From assembly GCA_015487495.1 (NCBI GenBank), contig WFPP01000067.1, positions 1 to 64,000 on the forward strand: DNA of 64,000 bases. Reading direction: 5' to 3'. The notes under the pieces are model-generated. The model was given only the letters and a program-made list of their open reading frames with translations. It searched no databases and was not told the DNA's origin. This document shows positions 21,702 through 33,209 of this stretch, one piece after another. The position numbers and the translations under genes were made by a program. Each line of letters opens with the position of its first letter. Position 1 is the stretch's first letter. The DNA comes from Thiomicrorhabdus sp. Lineage in GTDB: Bacteria > Pseudomonadota > Gammaproteobacteria > Thiomicrospirales > Thiomicrospiraceae.

Positions 21702-22139
21702 TTACACTTCTAGCCAAAAGGTAACGGGACCATCATTGGTTAAGCTGACTTGCATGTCTGCACCAAACTGGCCGGTATGGATAAAAGGGTAGGCTTGTTT
21801 TAGGTTTTTCACAAAAAGATTAAAAAGGGATTCTGCGGTTTGAGGAGAAGCCGCGCTTGAAAAACTGGGTCGTAATCCTTTTTGAGTCTCTGCTGCCAAG
21901 GTAAATTGTGGGACGAGAAGCAGTTCGCCTTGTACTTGTTGAATGTTGAGGTTCATTTTGTCATTTTGATCAGTAAATACTCGATAATTTAATAGTTTTT
22001 GTTTCATTTTAAAAACATGCTCGGGTGTATCATTGCGTTGAAAACCAATAAGAACGACAAGTCCTTTTTGAATGCTTCCAATGGTTTTTTGTTGTACGGT
22101 AACCTTGCCATGACGTACTCGCTGAATCAGGCAAATCAT
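21702..22139 (-). CDS. dtd: D-aminoacyl-tRNA deacylase
   Basis: MICLIQRVRHGKVTV...GLVVLIGFQRNDT...LVPQFTLAAETQKGLRPSFSSAA. Confidence 0.96.
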   Translation of the reverse strand: MICLIQRVRHGKVTVQQKTIGSIQKGLVVLIGFQRNDTPEHVFKMKQKLLNYRVFTDQNDKMNLNIQQVQGELLLVPQFTLAAETQKGLRPSFSSAASPQTAESLFNLFVKNLKQAYPFIHTGQFGADMQVSLTNDGPVTFWLEV

Positions 22140-23101
22140 TGTGTTTTTAAGGTGATGATAAATTGATCGGTTGCCAGCACGAGTGCATGTGCGATTTCAA
22201 GTTCCATTGCAGAATGACCAGCATGGTTGCAAATGGTTAATTGCGCTTTAGGTAAGCGATTATACAATTCAATGGCCTGATTAATCGGGCAAACCATGTC
22301 GTAGCGACCTTGAATAATATGAGTAGGTAGGTGTGCAATAGAATCTGCATGGCTTAAAATTTGGTTGTATTCAATAAAGGCATAGTGCTGGAAATAATGG
22401 CATTCAATACGAGCCAGTGCCAGTGCGTGATAGGGGTCGCTAAATTGATCAACGGTATTCGGGTCAGTTTGTAAGTGGGAGGTTCTTCCTTCCCAGACTG
22501 ACCATGACTCGGCTGCACGCATACGTGCAATTTCATTATTATTGGTGAGTCGCTTGTAGTATGCACTAACCATATTGTGGTGCTCTTCTGGCGGAATTGG
22601 GGCGATAAAATCTTCCCAATATTCAGGGAAAAAGCGATTGGCACCCGATTGATAAAACCAGTGAATATCCTCTTCCCTGCAAAGAAAGATGCCTCTTAAA
22701 ATGAGGCCAAATACTCGTTCAGGATAGGTTTGAGCATAGAGTAATGAGAGTGTTGATCCCCAAGAGCCTCCAAATAATAGCCATTTATCAATGTGTAAAT
22801 GACGACGTATTTTTTCCATATCTTCAATAAGGTGGGCGGTAGTATTATTGGTTAGGCAGGCATGAGGCTTAGATTGGCCACAACCTCTTTGGTCAAAAAG
22901 AATGATTCGGTATTGATCTGGATTGAAAAATTGTCGATGAATTGCATTGTAACCAGCTCCAGGACCACCATGAATAAAAATAACCGGAATGCCTTTAGGG
23001 TTGCCACATTCTTCAATATGCAATACGTGAGTATGGTCAACTTGTAAGCTGTGTTGTACGAAAGGTTTAATTGGAGGATAAAGAATGTTAGTGAGGGACA
23101 T
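22136..23101 (-). CDS. pip: Proline iminopeptidase (alpha/beta hydrolase)
   Basis: VIFIHGGPGAGYNAIHRQFFNPDQYRIILFDQRGCGQSKPHA...LFGGSWGSTLSLLYAQTYPE. Confidence 0.95.
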   Translation of the reverse strand: MSLTNILYPPIKPFVQHSLQVDHTHVLHIEECGNPKGIPVIFIHGGPGAGYNAIHRQFFNPDQYRIILFDQRGCGQSKPHACLTNNTTAHLIEDMEKIRRHLHIDKWLLFGGSWGSTLSLLYAQTYPERVFGLILRGIFLCREEDIHWFYQSGANRFFPEYWEDFIAPIPPEEHHNMVSAYYKRLTNNNEIARMRAAESWSVWEGRTSHLQTDPNTVDQFSDPYHALALARIECHYFQHYAFIEYNQILSHADSIAHLPTHIIQGRYDMVCPINQAIELYNRLPKAQLTICNHAGHSAMELEIAHALVLATDQFIITLKTQ

Positions 23102-23174
23102 ACGCTTTTTCTCGCAATGATTTTGAGATACAGTGTACCTGAAAAGTACTTTTGGAGAAAAGCTTATAGATAAT

Positions 23175-23200
23175 AAAAAACCAGCTTTAGCTGGTTTTTT
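23175..23200. terminator. Bidirectional-looking hairpin terminator downstream of typA/bipA
   Basis: AAAAAACCAGCTTTAGCTGGTTTTTT. Confidence 0.8.
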
Positions 23201-23223
23201 ATAAATGGTTTGAAGGTGGGGGG

Positions 23224-25044
23224 TTATTTCTTTTTGCGAGAGGCTTGTTTACGTCCGCTTTCAGTTAATATTTTTTTACGGATACGAATGCTCTCTGGTG
23301 TCACTTCAACCAGCTCATCGTCGTCAATGAATTCAAGTGCCTGTTCAAGAGAAAAACGGATAGGCGGTGTTAAGGTTAAGGCTTCATCCGTTCCTGATGC
23401 ACGCATATTGGTCAGTTGTTTTCCTTTTAATGGGTTCACTGTTAAATCATTTTGGCGACTGTGTAATCCAATAATCATGCCTTCATATACTTCATCACCG
23501 TGTCCAATGTATAAACGCCCACGATCTTGAAGCCCAAATAACCCAAAGGCTAAGGCTTTGCCTTGACCAATTGAGATTAGGACGCCATTGGTGCGTTCTC
23601 CTAATGTTCCTTTAAACTGGGGGCCGTAATGAGAGAAGCTTGAAAAGATTAGCCCATTTCCTTGGGTTGCGGTCATAAATTCAGTGCGGAAGCCAATTAA
23701 TCCACGAGAAGGGATAATAAAGTCAATACGTACGCGACCATGACCATCTGGTACCATGTCCTGCATTTCAGCTTTACGTTCACCGAGTTTTTCCATGATT
23801 GCGCCTTGAGACTCTTCAGGGATATCAACGGTTAGGTTTTCATAAGGCTCTTGCATTTCTCCATCAATTTCACGGAAGATCACTTCGGGACGAGAGATGC
23901 CCATTTCAAATCCTTCACGACGCATGGTTTCAATTAAAACAGATAGGTGAAGTTCACCGCGACCTGAAACACGGAATTTATTGGCATCTTCGGTCTCTTC
24001 AACACGTAATGCCACGTTGGTTAAGAGTTCTTTGTCTAAGCGTTCACGAATTTGGCGAGAGGTTAATAATTTACCTTCTTTGCCAACAAAAGGTGAGTCG
24101 TTTACCTGAAATGTCATGCTTACCGTTGGTTCATCAATCGTTAGGGCGGGTAGTGGCTCAGGGTGGTTTGGATCACAAATGGTTTCTGAAATGTTGAGCG
24201 GGTCAAAGCCAGAGAAGGCAATAATATCACCGGCATGGGCTTCATTGATATTAATACGTTCCAGTCCATGATAACCAAAGATTTCAGCAAATTTACCATT
24301 GCGAGTGTTGCCTTCATTATCCAAAATTTTAACGGGCATGCCGACTTGAACGGAACCACGTTTAATGCGTCCAGTACCAATCACGCCTTTATAGGTGTCG
24401 TAATCCAGTGAGATGCATTGCAGTTGGAATGGGCCGTCCAGATCAACATCAGGGGGGGAAACTTTATCGACGATGGTTTGGAATACCGGTTCCATATTGC
24501 CTTCGGTGACGGTTTCATCATAGCCTGCAAAGCCATTGAGTCCGGATGCGTAAATTACATCAAAATCCATTTGTTCGTCGGTGGCACCCAAACGATCAAA
24601 CAGGTCAAAGGTTTGATCTAGAACCCAGTCAGGGCGTGCACCAGGGCGGTCAATTTTATTGATAACAACAATGGGTTTTAAGCCTTGTGCCAAGGCTTTT
24701 TCGGTTACAAAACGGGTTTGTGGCATTGGGCCTTCAACCGAATCAACCAATAATAAAACCGAATCAACCATGGATAAAATACGTTCAACTTCACCACCAA
24801 AATCGGCATGGCCTGGGGTGTCAACAATATTGATGCGATAGTCTTTCCATTTGACGGCTGTATTTTTAGACAGAATCGTGATACCACGCTCTTTTTCAAG
24901 GTCGTTAGAGTCCATCATTCGGTCACCCATATCCTTACGTTCGTCCAAGGTTCCAGATTGTTTTAAAAGTTGATCTACCAAGGTGGTTTTTCCGTGGTCA
25001 ACATGGGCAATAATTGCGATATTGCGAATAGGTTGCATTGTCAT
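23224..25044 (-). CDS. typA: Translational GTPase TypA/BipA
   Basis: [27 protein letters not shown]...[14 protein letters not shown]...[17 protein letters not shown]. Confidence 0.98.
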   Translation of the reverse strand: MTMQPIRNIAIIAHVDHGKTTLVDQLLKQSGTLDERKDMGDRMMDSNDLEKERGITILSKNTAVKWKDYRINIVDTPGHADFGGEVERILSMVDSVLLLVDSVEGPMPQTRFVTEKALAQGLKPIVVINKIDRPGARPDWVLDQTFDLFDRLGATDEQMDFDVIYASGLNGFAGYDETVTEGNMEPVFQTIVDKVSPPDVDLDGPFQLQCISLDYDTYKGVIGTGRIKRGSVQVGMPVKILDNEGNTRNGKFAEIFGYHGLERININEAHAGDIIAFSGFDPLNISETICDPNHPEPLPALTIDEPTVSMTFQVNDSPFVGKEGKLLTSRQIRERLDKELLTNVALRVEETEDANKFRVSGRGELHLSVLIETMRREGFEMGISRPEVIFREIDGEMQEPYENLTVDIPEESQGAIMEKLGERKAEMQDMVPDGHGRVRIDFIIPSRGLIGFRTEFMTATQGNGLIFSSFSHYGPQFKGTLGERTNGVLISIGQGKALAFGLFGLQDRGRLYIGHGDEVYEGMIIGLHSRQNDLTVNPLKGKQLTNMRASGTDEALTLTPPIRFSLEQALEFIDDDELVEVTPESIRIRKKILTESGRKQASRKKK

Positions 25045-25279
25045 GAATGAGGCTCTCTAAAATTGACGAAATGGTACCGAAGTGTAACCAGTCGATTGAT
25101 TAAATGAATCGAAGGTGGTTGTATGCTAAGGAATTGAAAAAGAAAGTATTATAATGAAAATAGCAGAAATTGATAGGTTTAAATCGCGCTTCTTATATAG
25201 AACTCGTATGAGACTGAAGGGGGGCTATTGGTTGAGGGTATTTTTAGAACAGATTTGGTTTTTAAAAATAAAAAAATCT

Positions 25280-25290
25280 CCCCCCCCCCC
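25280..25290. repeat. C11 homopolymer tract between the metH 3' end and typA
   Basis: tctCCCCCCCCCCCtctttt read directly. Confidence 0.9.
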
Positions 25291-25325
25291 TCTTTTCTTT
25301 TTTATGTTCGATAGATTTGATTTTT

Positions 25326-28300
25326 TTAAGTGGCAAAGTCTTCAGGATCATAACCCAAGTTAGGGACGAGCCATTTTTCGGCTTCTTTAATGCTCCAGTC
25401 TTTGCGTTTGGCATAATCCTCTGTTTGATCTCGCCCAATGGAACCTACACCAAAGTAGCGTGCTTTGGGGTGGGCAAAGTAGGTACCAGATACGGCTGCT
25501 GTGGGTGTCATTGCAAAACTTTCTGTAATGTGTAACCCAATTGTTTCATCTGGTTTGAGGAGTGACCAAAGGATGCCTTTTTCGGTGTGATCGGGGCAGG
25601 CAGGGTAGCCCGCTGCGGGGCGTATGCCTTGATAGCGCTCTTTAATGAGTTCTTCATTGCTGAGTTGTTCGCTAGGGGCATACCCCCACTCTTTAACTCG
25701 AACTATTTCGTGCAGTGTTTCAGCGAATGCTTCGGCAAAGCGGTCAGCGAGAGCCTTGAGCATAATGGCATCGTAATCATTAAGCTCTTTTTCAAATTGT
25801 TCAACGTGCTTATCAATGCCGATACCGGCGGTAACAGCAAAAAAACCAATGTAGTCCTGAATGCCGCTTGCCACGCCTTGAATCTCTTTTGGTGCGATAA
25901 AGTCAGAAAGGCAATGATTTGCCCCCCCCCGTTTTTTTTCGGCTTGTTGGCGTAAGTGATGAAAGCGACATAGTACTTCTGTGCGAGAATCATCTGTGTA
26001 GATTTCAATATCATCCCCTATACGGTTGGCAGGGTAAAATCCATAAATGGCTTTGGCTGTTAACCACTTTTCATCGATGATTTTTTTAAGCATAATTTGG
26101 GCATCGGCAAAGAGTTTTTTTGCCTCTTTACCAACTACTCTGTCATCTAAAATTCGTGGGTAGAGACCGTGTAGCTCCCATGATTGAAAAAAAGGAGACC
26201 AGTCAAATCGCTCAAGTAAGGTTTGCAGTGAAAAATTTTCGATGACTTTTGTGCCTAAAAAAGTGGGTTTAACGGGGATGAAGTCTGCCCACTCTTCTTC
26301 TTGAATGGAGGGGTTTTCTCGTGCTTTCGAGATCGGGATTCGTTTGACTTGCTTGGCACGCGCGTTACGCTCTTCCCGTACTGATTGATACTCGGCTTTA
26401 ATTTTGGTTGCAAATTCGGTTTTCAGTTCATTGGAGATAAGGCTTTGTGTGACCCCAACTGCACGGGAAGCGTCTTTAACATAGACGACTGGGTGTTCGT
26501 ATTGGGGTTCAATTTTAACCGCCGTATGGGCTTTAGAGGTGGTGGCGCCTCCAATCAGTAACGGTAGGTTCATGCCACGCTCTTGCATTAATTTGGCGAC
26601 ATTGACCATCTCTTCTAAAGAAGGCGTAATCAGGCCTGACAGACCAATCACATTTGCTTTTTCTTTTATGGCGGTGTCTAAAATGGTTTCAGCGGGCACC
26701 ATGACGCCTAAGTCAATGACGTCAAAGTTATTACACTGTAATACGACACCAACAATGTTTTTGCCAATATCGTGCACGTCGCCTTTCACTGTGGCCATGA
26801 TGATTTTTCCACGTACTTGTCCAGAATCTTTTTCAGCAGCAAGAAAGGGGTCAAGGTAGGCCACGGCACGTTTCATAACCCGGGCCGATTTGACCACTTG
26901 GGGAAGGAACATTTTACCAGCACCAAACAGGTCGCCAACGACGTTCATGCCATCCATTAAAGGGCCTTCAATGACGTGAATAGGGGCACCTAATTTTTGG
27001 CGTGCTTCTTCTGTATCTTCTTCAATAAAGTCGGTGATTCCTCGAACCAGTGCATGTTCAATGCGCTTTTCAATCGGGGCTTTTCGCCAGGATAGGTCGG
27101 CTTCTTTGCTAGCCGCGGTGCCGTCCCCTCTAAATTCGGCGGCAACGTCCAGTAAACGTTCTCCCGCTTCGGGATCGGTATTGAGAATGACATCTTCAAC
27201 GGCTTTTCGCAATTTTACCGGCAGGTCATCATAAATAGCCATTTGCCCTGCATTGACAATGCCCATGTCCATGCCTTCTTTGATTGCATGGTAAAGAAAG
27301 ACTGAGTGAATCGCCTCACGCACAGGATTATTACCACGAAAAGAAAAAGAGACATTGGAAACGCCACCCGAAATTTTCGCATAAGGCAAGTTGGCCTTTA
27401 TCCATGCTACGGCATGAATAAAGTCCATGCCATAATTATTGTGCTCTTCTATGCCAGTGGCAACCGCAAAAATATTGGGATCAAAGATAATGTCTTGCGG
27501 TAAAAAATTGACTTTTTGGGTCAGTACATCATAAGAGCGTTTGCAAATTTCAATTTTACGTTCAAAGGTATCCGCTTGTCCGTCCTCATCAAACGCCATG
27601 ACAATGGCGGCGGCGCCGTATTTTTTGACCAGTTTGGCATGGTGAATAAAGGCCTCTTCTCCTTCTTTAAGTGAGATGGAGTTGACGACCCCTTTGCCCT
27701 GAATGCATTTTAGCCCTGCCTCAACGACTTCCCATTTTGAAGAGTCAATCATAATGGGCACTCGAGACGCTTCGGGTTCGGAGGCCAGTAGGTTTAAGAA
27801 TTTATGCATGCAGGCTTTAGCGTCCAGCATGCCTTCATCCATATTAACATCGATGATTTGTGCCCCATCATTAACCTGTTTTACTGCAATTTCAATGGCT
27901 TCGTCATAGTTGTCTTCAATAATAAGGCGTTTAAATTTGGCGGAACCGGTTACGTTGTTGCGCTCTCCGACATTGACAAACAGAGAATGATCATCAATAT
28001 TTAATGGTTCTAAACCAGATAATCGGCAGGCGGGAGGAATATTGGGGCATTGACGGGGAGGGAACTTTTGGGCGGCTTCTGCCATGGCTTGTACGTGATC
28101 GGGAGTGGTGCCACAACAGCCACCAATAATGTTAATCCAGCCCTTTTCAGCCCAAACAGCAATCTCTTCTGCCATCTCTTTTGGGGTTTCGTCATACTCA
28201 CCAAACTCATTTGGTAAACCGGCATTGGGGTGAATGGATACATAGGATTCGCATACGCGACTGAGTTCTTCTACATACGGTCGTAATTCTTGAGGGCCTA

Positions 28301-29051
28301 ATGCACAGTTGAGGCCAACCGAAAGCGGTTTTGCATGGGCGATGGCATTGTAAAAGGCTTCGGTTGTTTGGCCGGATAACGTTCGCCCTGATGCATCGGT
28401 GATGGTGCCGGAGAGCATGATGGGAATGTCATAGCCTAGCTCTTCTTCGACCTCTTTGACGGCAAAAATAGCGGCTTTTGCATTTAACGTATCAAATACC
28501 GTTTCAATCATAATGGTATCGGCTCCCCCCTCTAATAAGGCGGTAGTGGCTTGTTTAAATGCGGTGACTAATTCATCAAAACGGGTGTTTCTGTAGCCAG
28601 GGTCATTAACATCGGGTGAGATGGATGCTGTTCGATTTGTTGGCCCAATGACACCTGCGACAAACCGAGGTTTGCCGTCTTCTGTTTCGGCAATATCACA
28701 AGCTTCTCGTGCGACTTTAGCTGCCTGGATATTGATTTCGGTGACATATGCTTCCATGTCGTAATCGGCTTGTGCAATGGTGGTGGCATTGAAGGAGTTG
28801 GTTTCTAAAATATCAACGCCTTGACGCAAAAAGTCTAAATGAATGTCTCGAATGACATCGGGTTTGGTTATGACAAGGATGTCATTATTGCCTTTAATGT
28901 CTATAGGGTAGTCAGCAAAACGCTCCCCTCTGAATTCCTCTTCCGTTAAATGTCGATTTTGTATCATTGTGCCCATTGCACCATCTAGGACAACGATGCG
29001 CTCACTAAGAAGTGTTTTTAGGGAATGTAAACGTTGGGTGCGTTGCGTCAT
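25326..29051 (-). CDS. metH: Cobalamin-dependent methionine synthase
   Basis: Hcy-methyltransferase domain ([21 protein letters not shown]), pterin-binding domain, B12-binding [19 protein letters not shown], activation domain ([15 protein letters not shown]). Confidence 0.98.
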   Translation of the reverse strand: MTQRTQRLHSLKTLLSERIVVLDGAMGTMIQNRHLTEEEFRGERFADYPIDIKGNNDILVITKPDVIRDIHLDFLRQGVDILETNSFNATTIAQADYDMEAYVTEINIQAAKVAREACDIAETEDGKPRFVAGVIGPTNRTASISPDVNDPGYRNTRFDELVTAFKQATTALLEGGADTIMIETVFDTLNAKAAIFAVKEVEEELGYDIPIMLSGTITDASGRTLSGQTTEAFYNAIAHAKPLSVGLNCALGPQELRPYVEELSRVCESYVSIHPNAGLPNEFGEYDETPKEMAEEIAVWAEKGWINIIGGCCGTTPDHVQAMAEAAQKFPPRQCPNIPPACRLSGLEPLNIDDHSLFVNVGERNNVTGSAKFKRLIIEDNYDEAIEIAVKQVNDGAQIIDVNMDEGMLDAKACMHKFLNLLASEPEASRVPIMIDSSKWEVVEAGLKCIQGKGVVNSISLKEGEEAFIHHAKLVKKYGAAAIVMAFDEDGQADTFERKIEICKRSYDVLTQKVNFLPQDIIFDPNIFAVATGIEEHNNYGMDFIHAVAWIKANLPYAKISGGVSNVSFSFRGNNPVREAIHSVFLYHAIKEGMDMGIVNAGQMAIYDDLPVKLRKAVEDVILNTDPEAGERLLDVAAEFRGDGTAASKEADLSWRKAPIEKRIEHALVRGITDFIEEDTEEARQKLGAPIHVIEGPLMDGMNVVGDLFGAGKMFLPQVVKSARVMKRAVAYLDPFLAAEKDSGQVRGKIIMATVKGDVHDIGKNIVGVVLQCNNFDVIDLGVMVPAETILDTAIKEKANVIGLSGLITPSLEEMVNVAKLMQERGMNLPLLIGGATTSKAHTAVKIEPQYEHPVVYVKDASRAVGVTQSLISNELKTEFATKIKAEYQSVREERNARAKQVKRIPISKARENPSIQEEEWADFIPVKPTFLGTKVIENFSLQTLLERFDWSPFFQSWELHGLYPRILDDRVVGKEAKKLFADAQIMLKKIIDEKWLTAKAIYGFYPANRIGDDIEIYTDDSRTEVLCRFHHLRQQAEKKRGGANHCLSDFIAPKEIQGVASGIQDYIGFFAVTAGIGIDKHVEQFEKELNDYDAIMLKALADRFAEAFAETLHEIVRVKEWGYAPSEQLSNEELIKERYQGIRPAAGYPACPDHTEKGILWSLLKPDETIGLHITESFAMTPTAAVSGTYFAHPKARYFGVGSIGRDQTEDYAKRKDWSIKEAEKWLVPNLGYDPEDFAT

Positions 29052-29318
29052 TTGGGCATCATTATGTTTTAATTTTGGAAGTTAACCCGCTATTCTAACG
29101 GAAAGACCGTGACTCTTAAATATTTTATATGGAAAAAGATGTCTTTGATTAAGAGGAAAGGGGAAAAATTTTAAAAATTAAATATTTAATTTTAAATAGT
29201 GGGACTCTTGAGGTATAGTCTTGTTTAGGCTTAGCTTAAATGCGTATTCATGAATGTAGCTTTTGTTTTATGTTAGAAAAAGTTAAGCCATTAACTTATT
29301 AAGCCATTAAAAAGAGAG

Positions 29319-29351
29319 GTTAAGGAAGTGATTAATCAGAGGTTCCTTAAG
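29319..29351 (-). repeat. Family B repeat end (copy B2)
   Basis: Reverse complement contains TTAAGGAACCTCTGATTAATCACTTCCTTAA; matches the B1 TIR. Confidence 0.5.
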
Positions 29352-29469
29352 TTTTAATTTGAAATTCCCGAGTGTAGCCTGGCTAGAATATGAAATTAAG
29401 TGGTCATGATTTAATTTTGGATATTTATGTATTTAATTTATTAAGGGAAATAGAGAGGTTGGTATTAAA

Positions 29470-31060
29470 ATGAAAAAATTACAGTTAATTACGCCCGTTG
29501 CGATTGCTGTCGCAGCGTTGCTTTCATCAGGGTGCTCTACGACTCAGGAACCGAATCGTTTACAAACAGAGCTTGATGATCGGCAGGCCATGCTTAATTC
29601 TCAAGCAATGACATTGAAGGAAAAAGAAGCAAATTTAAGTCAAAAAGAGATGGATTTAAGCCAAAAAGAAGCCTTTTTAAAGGAGAAAGAACAGAAGGTT
29701 CAAGAGCTGGGAAAAGTGTCTGCAAAACCTGTGCTCCGAACTGTTGCCTCCTAATGCACAGAAAGGAGAGTGTTATGCACGGGTATGGCAACCGGCCAAA
29801 TATAAAACCATTGCAGAAAAAGTGCTGGTTAAGGAAGCGGATGAAAAAATTACCATTTCTCCAGCAAAATATCAGTGGAAAACAAAGACGGTTGAAGTGA
29901 AGGGTCCGACCACTAAACTGGTATCTAAACCCGCTGTTTATGGTACAGAAAAGGTAAAAGTACTGGTTCGTGATGAGCGAACATTATGGCGTGAATCGCG
30001 TTCTAAAAACAGTCCAATTGTATCGGAAGAAGTCATTAAATTTGCAAAAGAGCATTCAACGGATGATATTGCTGGAGCAAAAGCAGGAACGTGTTTCCAT
30101 GAACATCGTAAAGCACCAAAATATAAAACGGTAGAAGAGAAGGTGCTCGTTAGTGAAGCTTATGATGTGGTTGAAACGCTTCCTGCACAATATGAAACGG
30201 TGAATGAAACCGTTGTGGTTCAGGAGGCATCCACTAAAATTGTTGAGGTGCCTGCAACGTACCGAACCGAGACTAAAAAAATCTTGGTTAAGCCAGCGAC
30301 AACGGTATGGAAAAAAGGAACAGGGCCGATTCAGAAAATTGATGCTGCTACGGGTGAAATTATGTGTTTAGTTGATGTACCCGCTGAATATAAAACGGTT
30401 ACGACACGGGTTATTGATAAGCCAGCTTCAACGAAAACGGTTACGATTCCGGCTGTAACCAAAGTTGTTCAAGTTCGCAAGGAGGTTGCACCGGCCAAGG
30501 AAGTTCGTAGAACCATTCCTGCTAAATATAAAGTGATTAAAAAAACAGTTGTTGAATCGGATGGTGAGTTGGTTTGGCATGAAATTCATAACAATACCAT
30601 GAGCACGAAGTCCAGAACAGGTCGCCAAATGTGTTTGGTTCATGAACCTGCTGTGTATAAAACAGTAACTAAGCGTACTGTTATTAAGCCTGCCAGTACT
30701 CAAAAAGTTGACATTCCTGCGGTTTATCAAAAAATGAAAGTGAAAGTGAAAGTATCAGAACCAACTGAAAAACGGATAAAAATTCCTGCGGTTTATAAAA
30801 CGGTTTATCGTCAAGAGTTGGTTGAAGATGGCAGAATGGAGTGGCGTTCAATTTTATGTGAAACGAATATGACACGTTCACGCATTAAGCAAATTCAACA
30901 GGCATTAAAAGCAAAAGGATATAACCCAGGTCCAATTGATGGTATTGTTGGTTCTCAAACAATTAAGGCAATGAATCAATTCCAAAAGGCGAATAATTTG
31001 CCTGTTGATCGCTATTTAAATGTTGAGTCTATTAGAGCATTGGGGGTTTCTGAAAAGTGA
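29470..31060 (+). pseudogene. Apparent frameshifted lipoprotein with coiled coil, tandem repeats and C-terminal peptidoglycan-binding domain (ORFs 29470-29754 and 29744-31060); alternatively recoded in vivo
   Basis: ORF1 supplies signal peptide/lipobox LLSSGC plus coiled coil; ORF2 lacks a signal and SD and begins at a conserved-looking ELLPPNAQKGECYARV in another frame, then YKTVxxxVLVxxA repeats and RIKQIQQALKAKGYNPGPIDGIVGSQTIKAMNQFQKANNLPVD. Confidence 0.75.
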
Positions 31061-31158
31061 TTTTTTGAACCTGTTTTATTTTTAAACTCATTAATATTGA
31101 GGTCATGGTACGATACAATTATGATTAAGAATAATTGATATTGTATTTTGTATCTTGT

Positions 31159-31187
31159 TTAAGGAAGCTCTGAATAAGTCCCTTAAA
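31159..31187 (+). repeat. Family B repeat end (copy B3)
   Basis: TTAAGGAAGCTCTGAATAAGTCCCTTAAA; matches the B1 TIR. Confidence 0.5.
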
Positions 31188-31205
31188 GAGTTTGAACTTT
31201 TCATT

Positions 31206-31243
31206 TGAGGCTTTTCTATTTAATTTGGAAAAGCCTTTTTTAA
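31206..31243 (+). terminator. Hairpin terminator downstream of the peptidoglycan-binding ORF
   Basis: AGGCTTTTC-N11-GAAAAGCCT followed by TTTTT. Confidence 0.7.
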
Positions 31244-31444
31244 TTTTGCTACTATGAAATCAAGTTTTGATAGATTTTATTTGTTTTCTATCCTTTACTA
31301 CTGAGGAGTAAAGGAAATTCATTTTTTAACACGATTAAATTTTAGTAGAATATCGGCCTAATTTTTTATTAGTTATGTTTTTGTGTGTGTTGCATAATAC
31401 ATTATTTACGTACTTATACCCACCTAGTTTAAAGAGTGTTTTCC

Positions 31445-33208
31445 ATGAAACAAAAAATTGCCCAAATATTGGCGGATGTTGTTCAACAGTTAAAAGCACA
31501 GAAAATTATTCCTGAGTCGCTTACTCCAAGAGTGAATGTTGAAAATACTCGTGATAAAGCACACGGTGATTTTGCAACCAATTTGGCGATGATGTTGACC
31601 AAAGCAGCTGGTATGCCTCCCAGAGTGTTGGCTGAAAAAATTGTAGCACTGGTTGCAGATGATCCTATTGTGGAGAGAGTCGAAATTGCAGGGCCAGGTT
31701 TTATTAACTTTTTTGTAAAAGATTCGGCTAAGTTTGCAGTGGTGCAAGCAATATTAGAACAGCAAGAGGCGTTTGGCTGTTGTGATGTTGGCCAAGGTCG
31801 TTCTGTATTGGTTGAGTTTGTGTCAGCCAATCCAACGGGTCCTTTACATGTGGGACATGGTCGTGGAGCGGCATATGGGGCAAGTGTGGCTAACTTATTG
31901 GAGATGGCGGGCTTTAAGGTTTCTAAAGAATATTATGTGAATGATGCGGGGCGCCAAATGGATATTTTAGCAACCTCTGTCTGGTTGCGTTATCTTTCAT
32001 TATGTGGCGAAGTGTTTGATTTTCCAAGTAATGGTTATAAGGGTGATTACATTTATGCCATTAGTGAGTCGTTAAAAGTTCAGTTTGGTGATACCTTAAA
32101 GCGTACGGCTTTGGAAGTGTTTGCGGGTGTCTTTCCTGATGAAGCACAAGAAGATGGCGATAAAGAAAAGCATATTGATGACTTGATTGTTAAGGCTAAA
32201 AACTTATTGGGTGCTGTGCATTATGAAGCGGTTTTTAATGCTGCGGTGAACTCTATTTTGTCTGATATTAAAGAGGATTTAAGAGCGTTTGGTGTTACAT
32301 TTGATGAGTGGTTTTCTGAGCGTGCATTAATGGAAACAGGCGTGATTGATGCAGCCATTGAGCGATTACAAGTAGCGGATAAAATTTATGAGAAAGGGGG
32401 GGCTCTCTGGTTTAGGTCAACCGATTATGGTGATGAAAAAGACCGTGTGGTCGTGCGAGAGAATGGGTTGAAAACTTATTTTGCTTCTGATATTGCTTAC
32501 CATTTTAATAAGCTGGAACGGGGGTTTGATTTATTAATTGATATTTGGGGGTCAGATCACCATGGGTATGTTCCTCGTGTAAAAGCCGCGATGAAAGCGA
32601 TGGAGACCAATTCGGATGCACTGGAGGTCTTATTGGTTCAATTTGCCATTCTTTATAAGGGGGGGGAAAAATTAGCGATGTCTACGCGCAGTGGTCAATT
32701 TGTGACCTTGCGTGAACTGCGAGATGAAGTTGGGTGTGATGCGGCGCGTTTTTTCTATGTGCAACGTAAATCAGAACAACATATGGATTTTGATTTGGAT
32801 TTGGCCGTCTCTAAATCAAATGAAAATCCTGTTTATTATATTCAGTATGCACATGCTCGTATTTGTCGTGTATTGAGACAGTCGGAAGAGAGGGGATACG
32901 TTTTTGATTTGCCTTCAGGACTTGCGGCATTAGAGTATTTGGAAAGTGAGCAAGAGGTTCAACTTGTAACGGAGCTGGCAAAATATCCTGAGATTATCGC
33001 CCGTGCAGCATTGGCGTATGAACCGCATCAAATTGCGTATTATTTAAAAGATTTGGCTCACGCATTACATTCTTACTATAATGCCAGTCAATTTATTGTG
33101 GAAGATAATACAATACGTCATGCTCGTTTAACATTGATTTTAGCGGTAAAGCAAGTGCTTAAGAATGGATTATCCGTTTTGGGTGTGTCTGCACCAGAGG
33201 CCATGTAA
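31445..33208 (+). CDS. argS: Arginyl-tRNA synthetase
   Basis: VEFVSANPTGPLHVGHGRGAAYGAS (HIGH motif), IWGSDHHGYVPRVKAAM, LAMSTRSGQFVTL; ATG 31445 preferred over GTG 31436. Confidence 0.97.
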   Translation: MKQKIAQILADVVQQLKAQKIIPESLTPRVNVENTRDKAHGDFATNLAMMLTKAAGMPPRVLAEKIVALVADDPIVERVEIAGPGFINFFVKDSAKFAVVQAILEQQEAFGCCDVGQGRSVLVEFVSANPTGPLHVGHGRGAAYGASVANLLEMAGFKVSKEYYVNDAGRQMDILATSVWLRYLSLCGEVFDFPSNGYKGDYIYAISESLKVQFGDTLKRTALEVFAGVFPDEAQEDGDKEKHIDDLIVKAKNLLGAVHYEAVFNAAVNSILSDIKEDLRAFGVTFDEWFSERALMETGVIDAAIERLQVADKIYEKGGALWFRSTDYGDEKDRVVVRENGLKTYFASDIAYHFNKLERGFDLLIDIWGSDHHGYVPRVKAAMKAMETNSDALEVLLVQFAILYKGGEKLAMSTRSGQFVTLRELRDEVGCDAARFFYVQRKSEQHMDFDLDLAVSKSNENPVYYIQYAHARICRVLRQSEERGYVFDLPSGLAALEYLESEQEVQLVTELAKYPEIIARAALAYEPHQIAYYLKDLAHALHSYYNASQFIVEDNTIRHARLTLILAVKQVLKNGLSVLGVSAPEAM

Positions 33209-33209
33209 A

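Noticed and set aside
29052-29470. Possible SAM or cobalamin riboswitch in the intergenic region upstream of metH
   Set aside because: No recognisable riboswitch core; only AT-rich DNA and family B repeat sequence. metH uses B12 and need not be riboswitch controlled.
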